Shown: positions 1-7,918, counted from the first letter of the stretch. The stretch is 64,000 nucleotides of DNA from CAMTUW01 sp947085035 (GCA_947085035.1 CAMTUW010000010.1:124001-188000); one strand, 5' to 3'. Program-made: numbers and translations. The notes: generated from the sequence alone by a model not told the origin.

Positions 1-1
1 C

Positions 2-199
2 GGTCGGCGGCGCAAGTCGCGGGTGTTGATCGTGACGGAGAACTCGTACGTCGTCGTTCTGGACAAGCAGGATGACGGGTGCCTACGGCTTCGGACCGCG
101 TTTCCGGCCGATGCGTCCTACCTGTGCAGAATCCGCAGCGAGGGCGCCCAGCTTGAGATCCATAGACCGCCGATAGAGAAGGAAAAGCCCCAGTCTTAA
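2..199 (+). CDS. Hypothetical protein, C-terminal fragment (5' end outside window)
   Basis: An open frame runs in from the window edge and stops at TAA 197-199, giving about 65 residues with no start codon in view. The visible part holds a beta-rich stretch (LIVTENSYVVVL), then DKQDDGCLRLRTAFPAD, and ends in a charged tail (EKEKPQS). The TAFPAD-type strand followed by a short basic/acidic tail recalls small toxin nucleases of the barnase/EndoU/RelE-like (PBECR) group, but that is only resemblance by eye. It lies next to decayed restriction-modification and DUF1016 sequences, so an accessory or defence origin is plausible. Function is unknown. Confidence 0.5.
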   Translation, partial: GRRRKSRVLIVTENSYVVVLDKQDDGCLRLRTAFPADASYLCRIRSEGAQLEIHRPPIEKEKPQS

Positions 200-301
200 C
201 GGCGACTGAGGCGCTGCCACGACCCAAAGCCTTGGGCAAAGGATCAATTGCATGTTCCAACATCGAGCAGGATCAGTCAAACACACCGGCCCGCCGAGCA
301 C

Positions 302-391
302 GCCGCCTCCCTCGGCATGCCGACCGTGACCGCGGTCGCCCTCCTCGGCGAGACGTGCTTCGACGTGTTCCTCAACGACGTTGCGTACGTG
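302..391 (+). pseudogene. Relic A of a type ISP restriction-modification enzyme C-terminus
   Basis: Read from 341 the frame gives LLGETCFDVFLNDVAY, the same peptide as in two better preserved relics downstream (LLGETCSDVYLNDVAYW at about 1123 and LLSESCSDVHPNDVAYW at 2521). In type ISP (LlaGI/LlaBIII-like) restriction-modification proteins this peptide precedes the conserved GGYQVIKKWLSYRE segment near the C-terminus. Here the match stops abruptly at about 391 and runs straight into the middle of a DUF1016 gene, so the rest of the enzyme and the DUF1016 N-terminus are missing. The family assignment is from remembered motifs, not from a search. Confidence 0.55.
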
Positions 392-398
392 ATGACCG

Positions 399-425
399 AA
401 TTGTCGCGCCACTGGCGCGACAATT
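399..425. repeat. 27-bp perfect inverted repeat in the truncated DUF1016 copy
   Basis: The arms AATTGTCGCGCCA (399-411) and TGGCGCGACAATT (413-425) are exact reverse complements around a single C. They sit at the codons for the IVAPLARQL segment of the DUF1016 remnant, immediately beyond the junction with the ISP relic. The intact DUF1016 gene has a different but equally perfect 27-bp palindrome at the homologous place (1794-1820). Confidence 0.9.
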
Positions 426-1116
426 GACGTGGACACATTTCACGATTCTTATCCCCATGACCAATTCACACAAACGCGACTTCTACGCGAATACCTGTAC
501 CCGTGAGAGGTGGTCGAAACGCACCCTTCGAGAGCGCGTAGTAAGCCGGTTGTACGAGCGCACGCTCGCAGCGGCCGGATCGCCCGAAGCGCTCGATGCA
601 CAAACACCGTCACTCGCGGGTGCCAGCGCGGATTCAGGAAGCATGCAGACCGCCCTCCTACTTCGCGACCCCTACGTACTCGACTTCCTGGGGCTTCCCG
701 GCGAGCACTCCGAAGCCAACCTCGAACGCGCGATCCTCGATCAGATGCAGCGCTTCCTGCTCGAGCTGGGTGCGGACTTCGCGTTCGTTCAGCGCCAGAA
801 GCGCATGACCGTCGACGGGCGCGACTACAAGCTCGACCTGCTCATGTACCACATCGCCCTGCGCTGCTACGTCGCCATCGAATTGAAGACCCGACCGCTC
901 GAGCCTGGCGACTTCGGCCAGATGACGCTGTACCTGCGATGGCTCGCAACCAACCAGCGTCACGAAGGCGATACCGCGCCGCTGGGGATAGTGCTGTGCA
1001 CCGAGCGCGGTCCGGAGCAGGTGCGCCTTCTGGGCCTCGATGAGGGCGAGGTCCGCGCGGCTCGCTACGTGCTCGAACCCGTACAGGCGAGCCTCAACCG
1101 CGCGCTGGAGGGGTGA
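400..1116 (+). pseudogene. DUF1016 (YhcG-like) PDDEXK nuclease gene lacking its N-terminal domain
   Basis: This is a second copy of the DUF1016 gene at 1489-2514, starting only at the equivalent of residue 103 of that gene (IVAPLARQLTWTHF against IASTLSTQLTWSHL). The C-terminal nuclease domain is complete and open to the stop: RDFYA, RDPYVLDFLGLP, LERAILDQMQRFLLELG, and the PDDEXK residues in KLDLLMYH and AIELK. The N-terminal DUF1016_N helix region is absent and replaced by an ISP relic. A shorter product could still be made from ATG 457, so complete loss of expression is not certain. It looks like one half of a tandem duplication followed by deletion. Confidence 0.75.
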
Positions 1117-1119
1117 GCT

Positions 1120-1379
1120 GTCCTTCTCGGCGAGACGTGCTCCGACGTCTACCTCAACGACGTCGCGTACTGGTGCTGCGTGCCTTCGGCGGCTACCAGG
1201 TCATCAAGAAGTGGCTGAGCTACCGCGAGCGCGCGCTGCTCGGCCGCGACCTCAGGCCCGAGGAGGCGCGCTACGTCACCGAGATGGTGCGCCGCATCGC
1301 CGCCCTCGTGCTCATGCAGCCCGAACTCGACGCCAACTACGAGCGCGTGCAGGCCGACGTGTGGGAGTGGGGAGCGTAG
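1120..1379 (+). pseudogene. Relic B of a type ISP restriction-modification enzyme C-terminus (frameshifted)
   Basis: Starting 3 nt after the stop of the DUF1016 remnant, one frame gives LLGETCSDVYLNDVAYW and another frame gives GGYQVIKKWLSYRERALLGRDL followed by EMVRRIAALVLMQPELDANYERV, up to TAG at 1377-1379. These are consecutive C-terminal blocks of type ISP enzymes. Comparison with relic C (2521-2679) shows that about 22 nt (coding VWRYTIG) are missing at about 1186-1192 between short CGGCG direct repeats, which causes the frame change. It is the longest and least eroded of the three relics. The N-terminal methylase and helicase parts are absent from the window. Confidence 0.65.
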
Positions 1380-1488
1380 CGCGTGCCTCCTTTTCGGTAG
1401 CGGTACGGTCTCGGTAAGACCCTGGCAAGAGCTCACCCCTATCCTCGACTCGTGCGCGATTGCGCGCGGGAGACGAGAGGCGGGGGCG

Positions 1489-2514
1489 ATGGACGAAGGG
1501 CAAGACCTGGTTGCGGCCAACATGGGCGACGACGTGCTGTTCGGCGACGTCGCCGACCTGATCGAGCGAGCGCACACGCGGGCTGCGGTCGCAGTCAACA
1601 GCGAACTCGTGATGCTGTACTGGAGTGTAGGAAGGCGCATCCGCGAAGACGTGCTCGGCGGCGAACGGGCGGTGTACGGTGAGCAGGTGGTGCGGCGGTT
1701 GGCAGTAGGGCTGACTACGCGGTTCGGGCGGGGCTGGGGCCAGCGCAGTCTCGAGAGGATGGTGCGCTTCGCAGAGGTGTACCCGGCGCAGCAAATTGCG
1801 TCGACACTGTCGACGCAATTGACCTGGAGCCATCTCTCCGAGCTGATTGCGCTCTTTGATCAGCGGCAACGCGACTTCTACGCGGTGTCAGCCGCCAATG
1901 AGCACTGGAGCGTGCGCACTCTTCGCGAGCGCATCGCGAGCAAGCTCTACGAGCGCACGCTTGCCGCGGTCGGGTCACCAGACGCGCTCGAGGCGCAGCT
2001 GGCGGCGCTCTCGGGCGGCAGCGGCACTCAGCCGCTGGTCACTCAACCGACGATCCTCCTGCGCGACCCCTACGTACTCGACTTCCTAGGGTTGCCCAGC
2101 GAGCACTCCGAGGCCCAGCTCGAACGCGCGATCCTCGATCAGATGCAGCGCTTCCTGCTCGAACTGGGAGCAGGATTCGCCTTCGTTGAGCGCCAGAAGC
2201 GCATGACCGTCGATGGCCGTGACTACCGACTTGACCTGCTCATGTATCACATCCACCTTCGCTGCTATGTCGCGATAGAGCTCAAGTCACGCCCGCTGGA
2301 ACCCGGGGACTTCGGCCAGACGACGCTGTACCTGAGGTGGCTCGCGGCCTACGAGAACCGGGATGGTGATGCTGCGCCGCTGGGAATCGTGCTATGCACG
2401 GAACGTGGCCCGGAGCAGGTGCGTCTGCTCGGCCTCGACGAGGGCGACGTGAGAGCGGCGCGCTACGTGGTAGAGCCGGTAAGGGCGAGTCTGGAGCGGG
2501 CGCTGAAGGGGTAA
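1489..2514 (+). CDS. DUF1016 (YhcG-like) PDDEXK nuclease domain protein
   Basis: A 341-residue protein of normal family length. The N-terminal DUF1016_N part (about residues 15-150) includes ELVMLYWSVGRRI, GWGQRSLERMVRF and QLTWSHL. The C-terminal part (about 190-325) is the PDDEXK-like nuclease fold with D249 in YRLDLLMYH and the pair E264/K266 in AIELK, ending with GIVLCTERGPEQV. The start at ATG 1489 is preceded by the G-rich stretch GAGGCGGGGGCG. DUF1016 proteins are common in mobile and defence regions, and often sit beside restriction genes; their substrate is not settled. Here the gene is flanked on both sides by relics of a type ISP enzyme and is preceded by a beheaded copy of itself. 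A 27-bp palindrome lies inside the coding sequence. Confidence 0.85.
   Translation: MDEGQDLVAANMGDDVLFGDVADLIERAHTRAAVAVNSELVMLYWSVGRRIREDVLGGERAVYGEQVVRRLAVGLTTRFGRGWGQRSLERMVRFAEVYPAQQIASTLSTQLTWSHLSELIALFDQRQRDFYAVSAANEHWSVRTLRERIASKLYERTLAAVGSPDALEAQLAALSGGSGTQPLVTQPTILLRDPYVLDFLGLPSEHSEAQLERAILDQMQRFLLELGAGFAFVERQKRMTVDGRDYRLDLLMYHIHLRCYVAIELKSRPLEPGDFGQTTLYLRWLAAYENRDGDAAPLGIVLCTERGPEQVRLLGLDEGDVRAARYVVEPVRASLERALKG
1794..1820. repeat. 27-bp perfect inverted repeat inside the intact DUF1016 gene
   Basis: The arms AATTGCGTCGACA (1794-1806) and TGTCGACGCAATT (1808-1820) are exact reverse complements around one C. They cover codons about 102-111 (QIASTLSTQL). Against the palindrome at 399-425, four positions per arm differ and each difference is matched in the opposite arm, so symmetry is kept while sequence changed. 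Confidence 0.9.
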
Positions 2515-2520
2515 TCCGGG

Positions 2521-2679
2521 CTGCTCAGCGAGTCCTGCTCCGACGTCCACCCCAACGACGTGGCGTACTGGAGCTGCGCTCCTTCGGCGGTGTGGCGCTA
2601 CACGATCGGCGGCTATCAGGTCATCAAGAAGTGGCTCAGCTATCGCGAACTCGACGCCAACTACGAGTGGGGGAAGTAG
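2521..2679 (+). pseudogene. Relic C of a type ISP restriction-modification enzyme C-terminus (internally deleted)
   Basis: An uninterrupted frame just behind the intact DUF1016 stop reads LLSESCSDVHPNDVAYW, then WRYTIGGYQVIKKWLSYRE, then jumps to LDANYEWGK and TAG at 2677-2679. Relic B has about 30 further residues between SYRE and LDANYE and about eight more (RVQADVWE) after NYE. Both losses lie between tiny direct repeats (CGA and GAG). No start codon or upstream enzyme is present. It is the third occurrence of the same tail and completes an alternating relic - DUF1016 - relic - DUF1016 - relic pattern. Confidence 0.65.
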
Positions 2680-2831
2680 ATGCCTGCCGCTCGCCATCCT
2701 GACCCGACCGCTCGGGCCGTACAGGTGAGGCTGGGGTAAGTAGTCCATACTCGGTGGGCGAAAAGCTGCAAGCGAGTGCCCGCCGAGGGACCACCTCGGC
2801 GCACTTCACCTTCACATCCAAGGAGAATGCG

Positions 2832-3167
2832 ATGAAGACCGCCAAAACCGTCATGGGAAAGCACTACCAGTACGAGGGCTCGCTCGACCGCGGAATCAAG
2901 GTTGACTTTGGCGATTCCGGCACAGACTGGCTCATCCCGCCGGAGATCATCGAGGTCATCAAGACCGAGATCACCAAGAGGAGTCCGGTGCTCATGGGAG
3001 CGAGCCGGCGTCCTCTCGTGAAGAACAGCGTGGGCGAGACGCTTTACCGCGAGCACGGGTTCTCGCCAACTGCGATGACGTACGTGCTACCGCTGCTGAT
3101 CGACGCCGGGTTCTGCACGATCTCGGAGAGACGACCGTACCTGATCAGAGCTCGAGGAAGCGCCTGA
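2832..3167 (+). CDS. Conserved-looking hypothetical protein, 111 aa
   Basis: Start ATG 2832 is chosen because AAGGAG lies 6 nt upstream (about 2820-2825). The product is soluble, without a signal peptide or membrane segment. It has a short N-terminal beta region (HYQYEGSL, IKVDFGDSG, DWLIPPEII) and a helical C-terminal half (ETLYREHGF, AMTYVLPLLIDAGFC). No family is recognised. The last part (YVLPLLIDAGFCTISERRPYLI) looks like a small winged-helix, in which case it could be a DNA-binding or antitoxin-like protein, but this is a guess. It stands alone between the relic region and a secreted protein gene on the same strand. Confidence 0.6.
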   Translation: MKTAKTVMGKHYQYEGSLDRGIKVDFGDSGTDWLIPPEIIEVIKTEITKRSPVLMGASRRPLVKNSVGETLYREHGFSPTAMTYVLPLLIDAGFCTISERRPYLIRARGSA

Positions 3168-3394
3168 TGTCCTAGCGCGTCTCTCGTACATCGCCGAGCA
3201 GGCGCGCCCCTGCCGATCTCGCTCGACATGCTCCATCGGTGCCCATCGTCCGCACCTTCGGATAGAAGGTCCGCGTACCGGGCGCATCCCTCTCGCGTAT
3301 CTGTAGCGGTAGCTTCACGCTCCCGCCCCATGCGGGCGCCTCCCCTGAAAGCCGAAGTACCAAGTAGGCAGAAACACGCGATCGGGGGCGTGCC

Positions 3395-3697
3395 ATGGTG
3401 GCGATCACGAACACGGGGAACACGGTGGGAACGTCGGCTTTCTCGGCGCTTCGGTTGCTCGCCGCAATCGCGTTGTCCGTCTCGCTTCTCGCACTGGGAA
3501 CCGTCGGCGCGGGCGCCTCGGGCTCGACCTCGGTATCCGCGCAGGTCATGGTTCGTGGAAGCGTCATCCTTCCCGGCGTTACGTCGCCCGACGTTCAGCC
3601 GTTCACCACGGGCAACGGGGCCTACACCGAGACCACCGAGACCGTGGATCGAGACGGCGAGACGGTGACACTCTTCACCGTGGTGTTCGACCTCTGA
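3395..3697 (+). CDS. Small secreted hypothetical protein, 100 aa
   Basis: The protein has a long N-terminus and then a hydrophobic export signal at about residues 20-40 (RLLAAIALSVSLLALG) with a likely cleavage near AGASGS. The mature part of about 60 residues is rich in Thr, Val and Gly with two acidic runs (TETTETVDRDGE), typical of a small extracytoplasmic beta-protein. GGGGGCG lies just ahead of ATG 3395. The 227 bases upstream (3168-3394) hold no gene and several short GC-rich inverted repeats. No family is recognised. Confidence 0.5.
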   Translation: MVAITNTGNTVGTSAFSALRLLAAIALSVSLLALGTVGAGASGSTSVSAQVMVRGSVILPGVTSPDVQPFTTGNGAYTETTETVDRDGETVTLFTVVFDL

Positions 3698-3726
3698 TCG
3701 AGTAGCGTGTACACCCGGACCCAGCG

Positions 3727-5154
3727 CTACTCCACTCTGAAAGGCGCCCACGCGGATCCGGTCGCGGCGTACCTCGTGTCCGCGGGTAGGTATGCCCGCA
3801 CCCGATAGGTGCCTGCCCGCGAGCAAGCGAGCGAGGCTCGGAGGCTCCTACCTTCCCTGGTCACCGTCGACGTCGCCCTCTTGGTATCGACGCGCACCCA
3901 CCTCGAGCCTTCCTTTCGCTCGAGCTGGAACTGGGCGAGTGCCGCCGAGTTCTTCGGAAGCACCGTGCTCCGAACGACGAGCGCACCACCGAGACGAGGA
4001 GTTGACGTGGACAGCGACGGTTTCGACACCGAGACATGCGGCATCACGGTAACGGTGGCGCTCTGCGAGGTGACATAGGTGGTTGGCGGGACGAAGCGGA
4101 TACGCAGACGTGACCGCGATGCAGGCTTGAACTCCACGAAATACGCTCCCGACGTGTCGGTGAGTCCGCCACCCACTCGCACCCACTCGGACCCCGACAA
4201 CCTCTCCAGAGCGAGGCGCGCGCCCTTGAACGGCTTGCCAGCCGCGTTCGTGACGGTTCCAACCACCTCGACCGATGTGCCGCGTCGCGGAGTCTCATCC
4301 GACACCTTCGCCGTGACCACTGGTACGCGGTCGCTGACGGCGATACTCGGCGGGGAGCCCTTGATCGCCGCCCGGAAACGATCGCACAGCGCACCCGTCG
4401 CTGGCAGAGGTGTCGAAGTTGGCTCGATGACACCATCGGGCAGCTCGTAGCGCCACGCGCTTGTCTGCTCGGTGGATCCTTCGACCCAGAACAGCTCCCG
4501 GTTGCTGACCCACGCCTCGAGAGCCACCGATGTCGTCATCACCGACCGCACGACCGGCAGCGCCGGTGCCGAATAGGCGATGGCGCGCGGGTTCTTCCGC
4601 AGATACGCTACCGGATCGACCCAGCCGTAGGTGGTGCTCGCGGTGTAGGTGTGCCCGCGATACGGATTTCCGTCCGGCGGGTACGCGGCGCCGGGATGGA
4701 TACCGAAGTGAAGATGATTCGGTGAGGAGTTGTTGATCACGGCTATCACGGCGCCAGCCGCGACCTTGTCGCCTTTCCGGTACCTCAAGTTCGAGACATG
4801 GCCGTACAGCGCCTTGAACTCTCTGCCCGTCGCCGTGCGATGCAAGATGACGACCGCACCACCAAGACCGCCGCCGGGACCGTATCCTCGCACGTACTGC
4901 GACTCGAGAACCGTTCCTGAACCAACGGCGTAGGTGGGTTTGCCGGCTGGGGCGCCGATGTCTTTCGCCAGATGCCACGCGTACCCGCGGTCCTGCCACC
5001 ACGGTCCCATACTGCCGAGCTTCTCCGAGCCCGTGGGCCAGTACCACCCACCCGTGCCCGGCGTTGCCGCAACCGCAACGTTTGCGCCGAGAAAGCCCGC
5101 CAGTGCGACCGTCAGGGCGAGCATCGATCGTGCGACACGCGATCGGGACCTCAA
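3727..5154 (-). CDS. Secreted M23-family metallopeptidase with C-terminal Ig-like repeats
   Basis: A 475-residue exported protein: signal peptide about 1-30 (ARSMLALTVALAGFLG), M23/LytM-type peptidase about 35-190, then two or three beta-sandwich repeats. The zinc site is visible as H61 and D65 (HLAKD) and the HLH pair 147-149, with YGH at 117-119. M23 enzymes cut peptidoglycan cross-links or act as wall-hydrolase activators. The C-terminal repeats (WVRV, RYAATGSAW) are of the Ig-like type also found at the end of the cytochrome at 36024. The start is TTG (5152-5154) inside a TTGA overlap with the stop of yqeY, so it is translationally coupled; an ATG at codon 11 would leave a signal peptide without its basic end. 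Confidence 0.85.
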   Translation of the reverse strand: MRSRSRVARSMLALTVALAGFLGANVAVAATPGTGGWYWPTGSEKLGSMGPWWQDRGYAWHLAKDIGAPAGKPTYAVGSGTVLESQYVRGYGPGGGLGGAVVILHRTATGREFKALYGHVSNLRYRKGDKVAAGAVIAVINNSSPNHLHFGIHPGAAYPPDGNPYRGHTYTASTTYGWVDPVAYLRKNPRAIAYSAPALPVVRSVMTTSVALEAWVSNRELFWVEGSTEQTSAWRYELPDGVIEPTSTPLPATGALCDRFRAAIKGSPPSIAVSDRVPVVTAKVSDETPRRGTSVEVVGTVTNAAGKPFKGARLALERLSGSEWVRVGGGLTDTSGAYFVEFKPASRSRLRIRFVPPTTYVTSQSATVTVMPHVSVSKPSLSTSTPRLGGALVVRSTVLPKNSAALAQFQLERKEGSRWVRVDTKRATSTVTREGRSLRASLACSRAGTYRVRAYLPADTRYAATGSAWAPFRVE

Positions 5155-5594
5155 GCCAGTCTCGCCCCCACGAGCCGCGCGACCTCGGCCTTGTCGACGT
5201 TGCCGCCGGTCCTCTCAACCACGGCTGAGATGACGCGTCCCATGTCGCGCTTCTCGGTGAAGCCGCCCTCGGCGAGCACCGTCGCGACCAGCGCCGCCAG
5301 TTCCTCGCCGGTGACCTGTGTCGGCAGGTACCCCGACAGGATGTCCACCCACACACGCAGCTGCGCCGTGCGCTCCTCGTTCGTCCCCGCCTTGACGGAA
5401 CCCTCGAGCGTCTCGCCGGTCTGTTTCAGGACCTTCTTGAGCGCTCCGGTGACCTCCTCATCGGTCATCTCGACACCGGTGGCCTTCTCCTTGGTGTCGA
5501 TCTCATTCTTCACGAGACGCAGAATCGACAAGCGGGGCTTGTCGTGGCCCCTGAGCGCCGCGGTTATCTCGGCGACGATGAACGCTTTGTCCAT
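5151..5594 (-). CDS. yqeY: GatB/YqeY domain protein
   Basis: A 147-residue protein of the YqeY family, related to the tail domain of the GatB amidotransferase subunit. It is helical, begins MDKAFIVAEI, has KNEIDTKEKATG in the middle and ends with the GGFTEKRDMGRVISAVVERTGG block typical of the family. The exact role is not known; a tRNA-related function is assumed from the GatB homology. Start at 5594 is supported by GGAGGA upstream (about 5600-5605). It is third in a minus-strand series tdk-capA-yqeY-M23, and its stop overlaps the TTG start of the peptidase gene. Confidence 0.9.
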   Translation of the reverse strand: MDKAFIVAEITAALRGHDKPRLSILRLVKNEIDTKEKATGVEMTDEEVTGALKKVLKQTGETLEGSVKAGTNEERTAQLRVWVDILSGYLPTQVTGEELAALVATVLAEGGFTEKRDMGRVISAVVERTGGNVDKAEVARLVGARLA

Positions 5595-5620
5595 TCGATC
5601 TCCTCCTTGAGTCGTGAGCC

Positions 5621-6682
5621 CTACGGCTTCAGTCGCGCCGTCGAGCCCACCCGGGTCACCTGTGTCCCGCGTTGGGTCGACGTGCTGTCGATGATGCGGA
5701 TGATCCTGCGGGCCGCGGCGCCTTCCTGCACGACCGGCCTGCCGTTGTAGCCGATCCAGACCGGAACCGCGGAAACGCCTCTCACGCCCTTGGGCCCCAG
5801 CGAGAGTCGCAGGATCATCGAGTCGCGACCCGCCATGCTGCCGGGCGAGAACACGAAGTTGCCCAGCGAGTAGGCGATGAGCCCCTTCCGGTAGAACTCC
5901 ACGCCTTGGATGACGTGCGGATGGTGCGACAGCACGAGGTCGGCTCCCGCCCTGATGGCGGCTCGCCCATCGGCGATCTGCCTCGCGTTCGCGGTATAGC
6001 TGCGCTCGACCCCCCAATGAAACGACACGATGACGTAGTCAGCCTTGGTCTCAGCCGATTTGATCGCCCGGACAACCGCGTCGCGGTTCAGCGTGTAGGC
6101 GACCCCCGAGCGCGTTGACGTCGCCGCGAAGTTGCTCGGCCCGATCTGCGAGAACGACAGGAACGCGATCTTGGCTCCGTTGCGCTCGATGATCGCCGGC
6201 GCCCACGCCTCCTTGCGCGTCTTGCCCGCTCCCGCATACGCGATCTCGGCGCGCCGCAGATTCGTGAAGGTGTCGAGCAGGGCGATCCCCCCGTAGTCCC
6301 GCGCGTGGTTGTTGCCAAGCGCAAGAAAGTCGAATCCCGCCCACACGAGACCCTGAACTGCGCGCGGATCCCCTCGGAACGTGAACGTCTTGCCGGGCAC
6401 CGGGGTGCCACGCTTCGAGAGCGGGCACTCGAGGTTGCCCACCGTCACGTCGGCGGCGCGCAGTATCGCGGCCGTCTTCGTGAAGGGCGCGCGCCCACCC
6501 TCGGCACGGATCAGCCGCTTCGGCGCGCTGTCGAAGAGCAGGTCTCCCACCGCGACGACGGTGATCGTGGGCGGCGTCGACGGTGTCGTCTCGGCGGCAA
6601 GCGCTACCGGTGGCGCCGCCAGCGCGGCCACCACCGATGCGACCGCGTACAGGACACAGAGCCCAACCGGTCGAAACCTCAT
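5621..6682 (-). CDS. CapA-family metallophosphatase-like protein
   Basis: A 353-residue exported protein with a signal peptide (VLYAVASVVAALAAPPVALA). It carries the CapA/PgsA-type calcineurin-like fold: VGDLLFD near residue 45, NLECPLS, LGNNHARDYG, VSFHWGVE, SHHPHVIQG and SLGNFVFSPG. Members are linked to poly-gamma-glutamate or capsule assembly, and many are simply annotated as CapA family with unknown substrate. No other capsule genes (capB, capC) are nearby. Its ATG overlaps the stop of the tdk gene in an ATGA junction (6679-6682), so the two are co-translated. Confidence 0.85.
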   Translation of the reverse strand: MRFRPVGLCVLYAVASVVAALAAPPVALAAETTPSTPPTITVVAVGDLLFDSAPKRLIRAEGGRAPFTKTAAILRAADVTVGNLECPLSKRGTPVPGKTFTFRGDPRAVQGLVWAGFDFLALGNNHARDYGGIALLDTFTNLRRAEIAYAGAGKTRKEAWAPAIIERNGAKIAFLSFSQIGPSNFAATSTRSGVAYTLNRDAVVRAIKSAETKADYVIVSFHWGVERSYTANARQIADGRAAIRAGADLVLSHHPHVIQGVEFYRKGLIAYSLGNFVFSPGSMAGRDSMILRLSLGPKGVRGVSAVPVWIGYNGRPVVQEGAAARRIIRIIDSTSTQRGTQVTRVGSTARLKP

Positions 6683-7281
6683 GCCGACTCCCCTCTCCGT
6701 GTTCCTGCGACAAACGCCTCCGGCCGACCCGGCACGTCATGACAATCGGGACAGCGGGCCTCGTAGTAGTCCGCGCCCCCCACGAGAATGAGCGGCGAGT
6801 CCCACGGGGCCGGCTCACCGTCGATGACGCGTTGCGTGCGGGTCGCCACGCCGTGGCATCCCTGACAGATCGCCGTGAGCAGTGACATCTCATCGGCGAG
6901 CGACATGACCGCCGGCATCACGCCGAACGGCTCGCCACGGAAGTCCTGATTGAGGCCGGTCACATAGACGAGACGCCCGTCAGCGAGCAGCCGCCTGACC
7001 ACATCTGCGAGCTCGTCTCCGAAGAACTGCCCTTCCTCGATAGCGACCACACGACAGCCATCGCTATCGATCTCCTCGGCGCGCACCACGACCCGGGCTT
7101 CCATTTCGGTGCCCAGCCGCGAGCGGGCCTTGTCGCCGTCACGCGAGTCGACCGCGTGCTTGTAGATCACGATCGAGTCGCCCGTTACGGCGTGCCTGGA
7201 CAGCAGCCGGATCAGCTCCCCGGTTTTGCCGCTGCTCATACACCCCGCTATCACGTGGAGCCGTCCCACGGAGCCTTCCAT
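6679..7281 (-). CDS. tdk: Thymidine kinase
   Basis: A 200-residue type II thymidine kinase, which phosphorylates thymidine to dTMP in nucleoside salvage. The P-loop is GCMSSGKT near the N-terminus, the catalytic Glu lies in IEEGQFF, and the zinc-binding pairs are CQGC and CPDC. The start at 7281 is preferred over an in-frame ATG at 7320 because AAAGGG sits just before it and the fold starts at once (GRLHVIAG). It leads the tdk-capA-yqeY-M23 set. The second residue of the usual GPMFSGKT loop is changed to GCMSSGKT. Confidence 0.93.
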   Translation of the reverse strand: MEGSVGRLHVIAGCMSSGKTGELIRLLSRHAVTGDSIVIYKHAVDSRDGDKARSRLGTEMEARVVVRAEEIDSDGCRVVAIEEGQFFGDELADVVRRLLADGRLVYVTGLNQDFRGEPFGVMPAVMSLADEMSLLTAICQGCHGVATRTQRVIDGEPAPWDSPLILVGGADYYEARCPDCHDVPGRPEAFVAGTRRGESA

Positions 7282-7480
7282 CGAGAAACCCTTTCGCGCG
7301 CGCTGGTCGATGACAAGCATACCCTCTCACGCGGGAGCGCATCATCGTCGTCGCTCCAACCCCGCCCGCCCGTTGTCGACCCCGTGAACGACGTGTACGC
7401 TCACCGCAGGGTCTCGCACAGGCGCGGCTCGCACGTTCGCCCTCGCTCAACCGCTTTCCGTTCACGCCGAGTGGGTTGCC

Positions 7481-7918
7481 ATGGAGACGCACCAACACAC
7501 CGCGCCTTGTCCTCACCGCATGTCCGCCGCGCGCATGGCGAGGCGTGCGATGATCGTCGCCGGGCTCGTCTCGGCGCTCATTCTGGGCGCATCCACCAAC
7601 GCGATCGGACAAGAGCCATCTCCCACCACGTCACTGAGCGATCTGCTGTCCGCCACTCCCAGCGGAAGCGTGTCCCCTATCGCCCAGGTGAAACGAGTCG
7701 ACCTGGGGGCCAAGAGTGCCACCATCACGCTTCAGGGCGGCGAACAGGTCCTTCTCGACTTCGGCGAACTAGTCGGCGTGGGTGGTGGCCCGAACTACTT
7801 GGGATGGGCCATGGTGGTATTCGGACTGAGTGTCGCGGTGCGACTCCTCTCCACCCTGGTTCGCCTCAGCCGACCGTTCGCCGCCGCTCGACGGAGGAGG
7901 CGCTACGATGATGAGTGA
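7481..7918 (+). CDS. Membrane protein of unknown function, 145 aa
   Basis: The protein has a hydrophobic segment at about 19-41 (MIVAGLVSALILGA) that may be a signal peptide or anchor, a short extracytoplasmic domain with two beta strands (AQVKRVDLGAKSATITL, GEQVLLDFGEL), a second membrane segment at about 105-125 (WAMVVFGLSVAVRLLSTLV) and a very basic end (ARRRRRYDDE). No family is recognised. The 3' end overlaps the start of the GAF gene by about ten bases, so the two are probably translated together. The 199-base divergent gap to tdk presumably holds promoters for both directions, though none is convincing by eye. Confidence 0.65.
   Translation: METHQHTAPCPHRMSAARMARRAMIVAGLVSALILGASTNAIGQEPSPTTSLSDLLSATPSGSVSPIAQVKRVDLGAKSATITLQGGEQVLLDFGELVGVGGGPNYLGWAMVVFGLSVAVRLLSTLVRLSRPFAAARRRRRYDDE

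Noticed and set aside
3168..3394. A riboswitch-like leader before the small secreted protein (GAAAGCC, AGTAGGC elements)
   Set aside because: The elements do not fit the layout of any class I know, and the pairing partners are missing.
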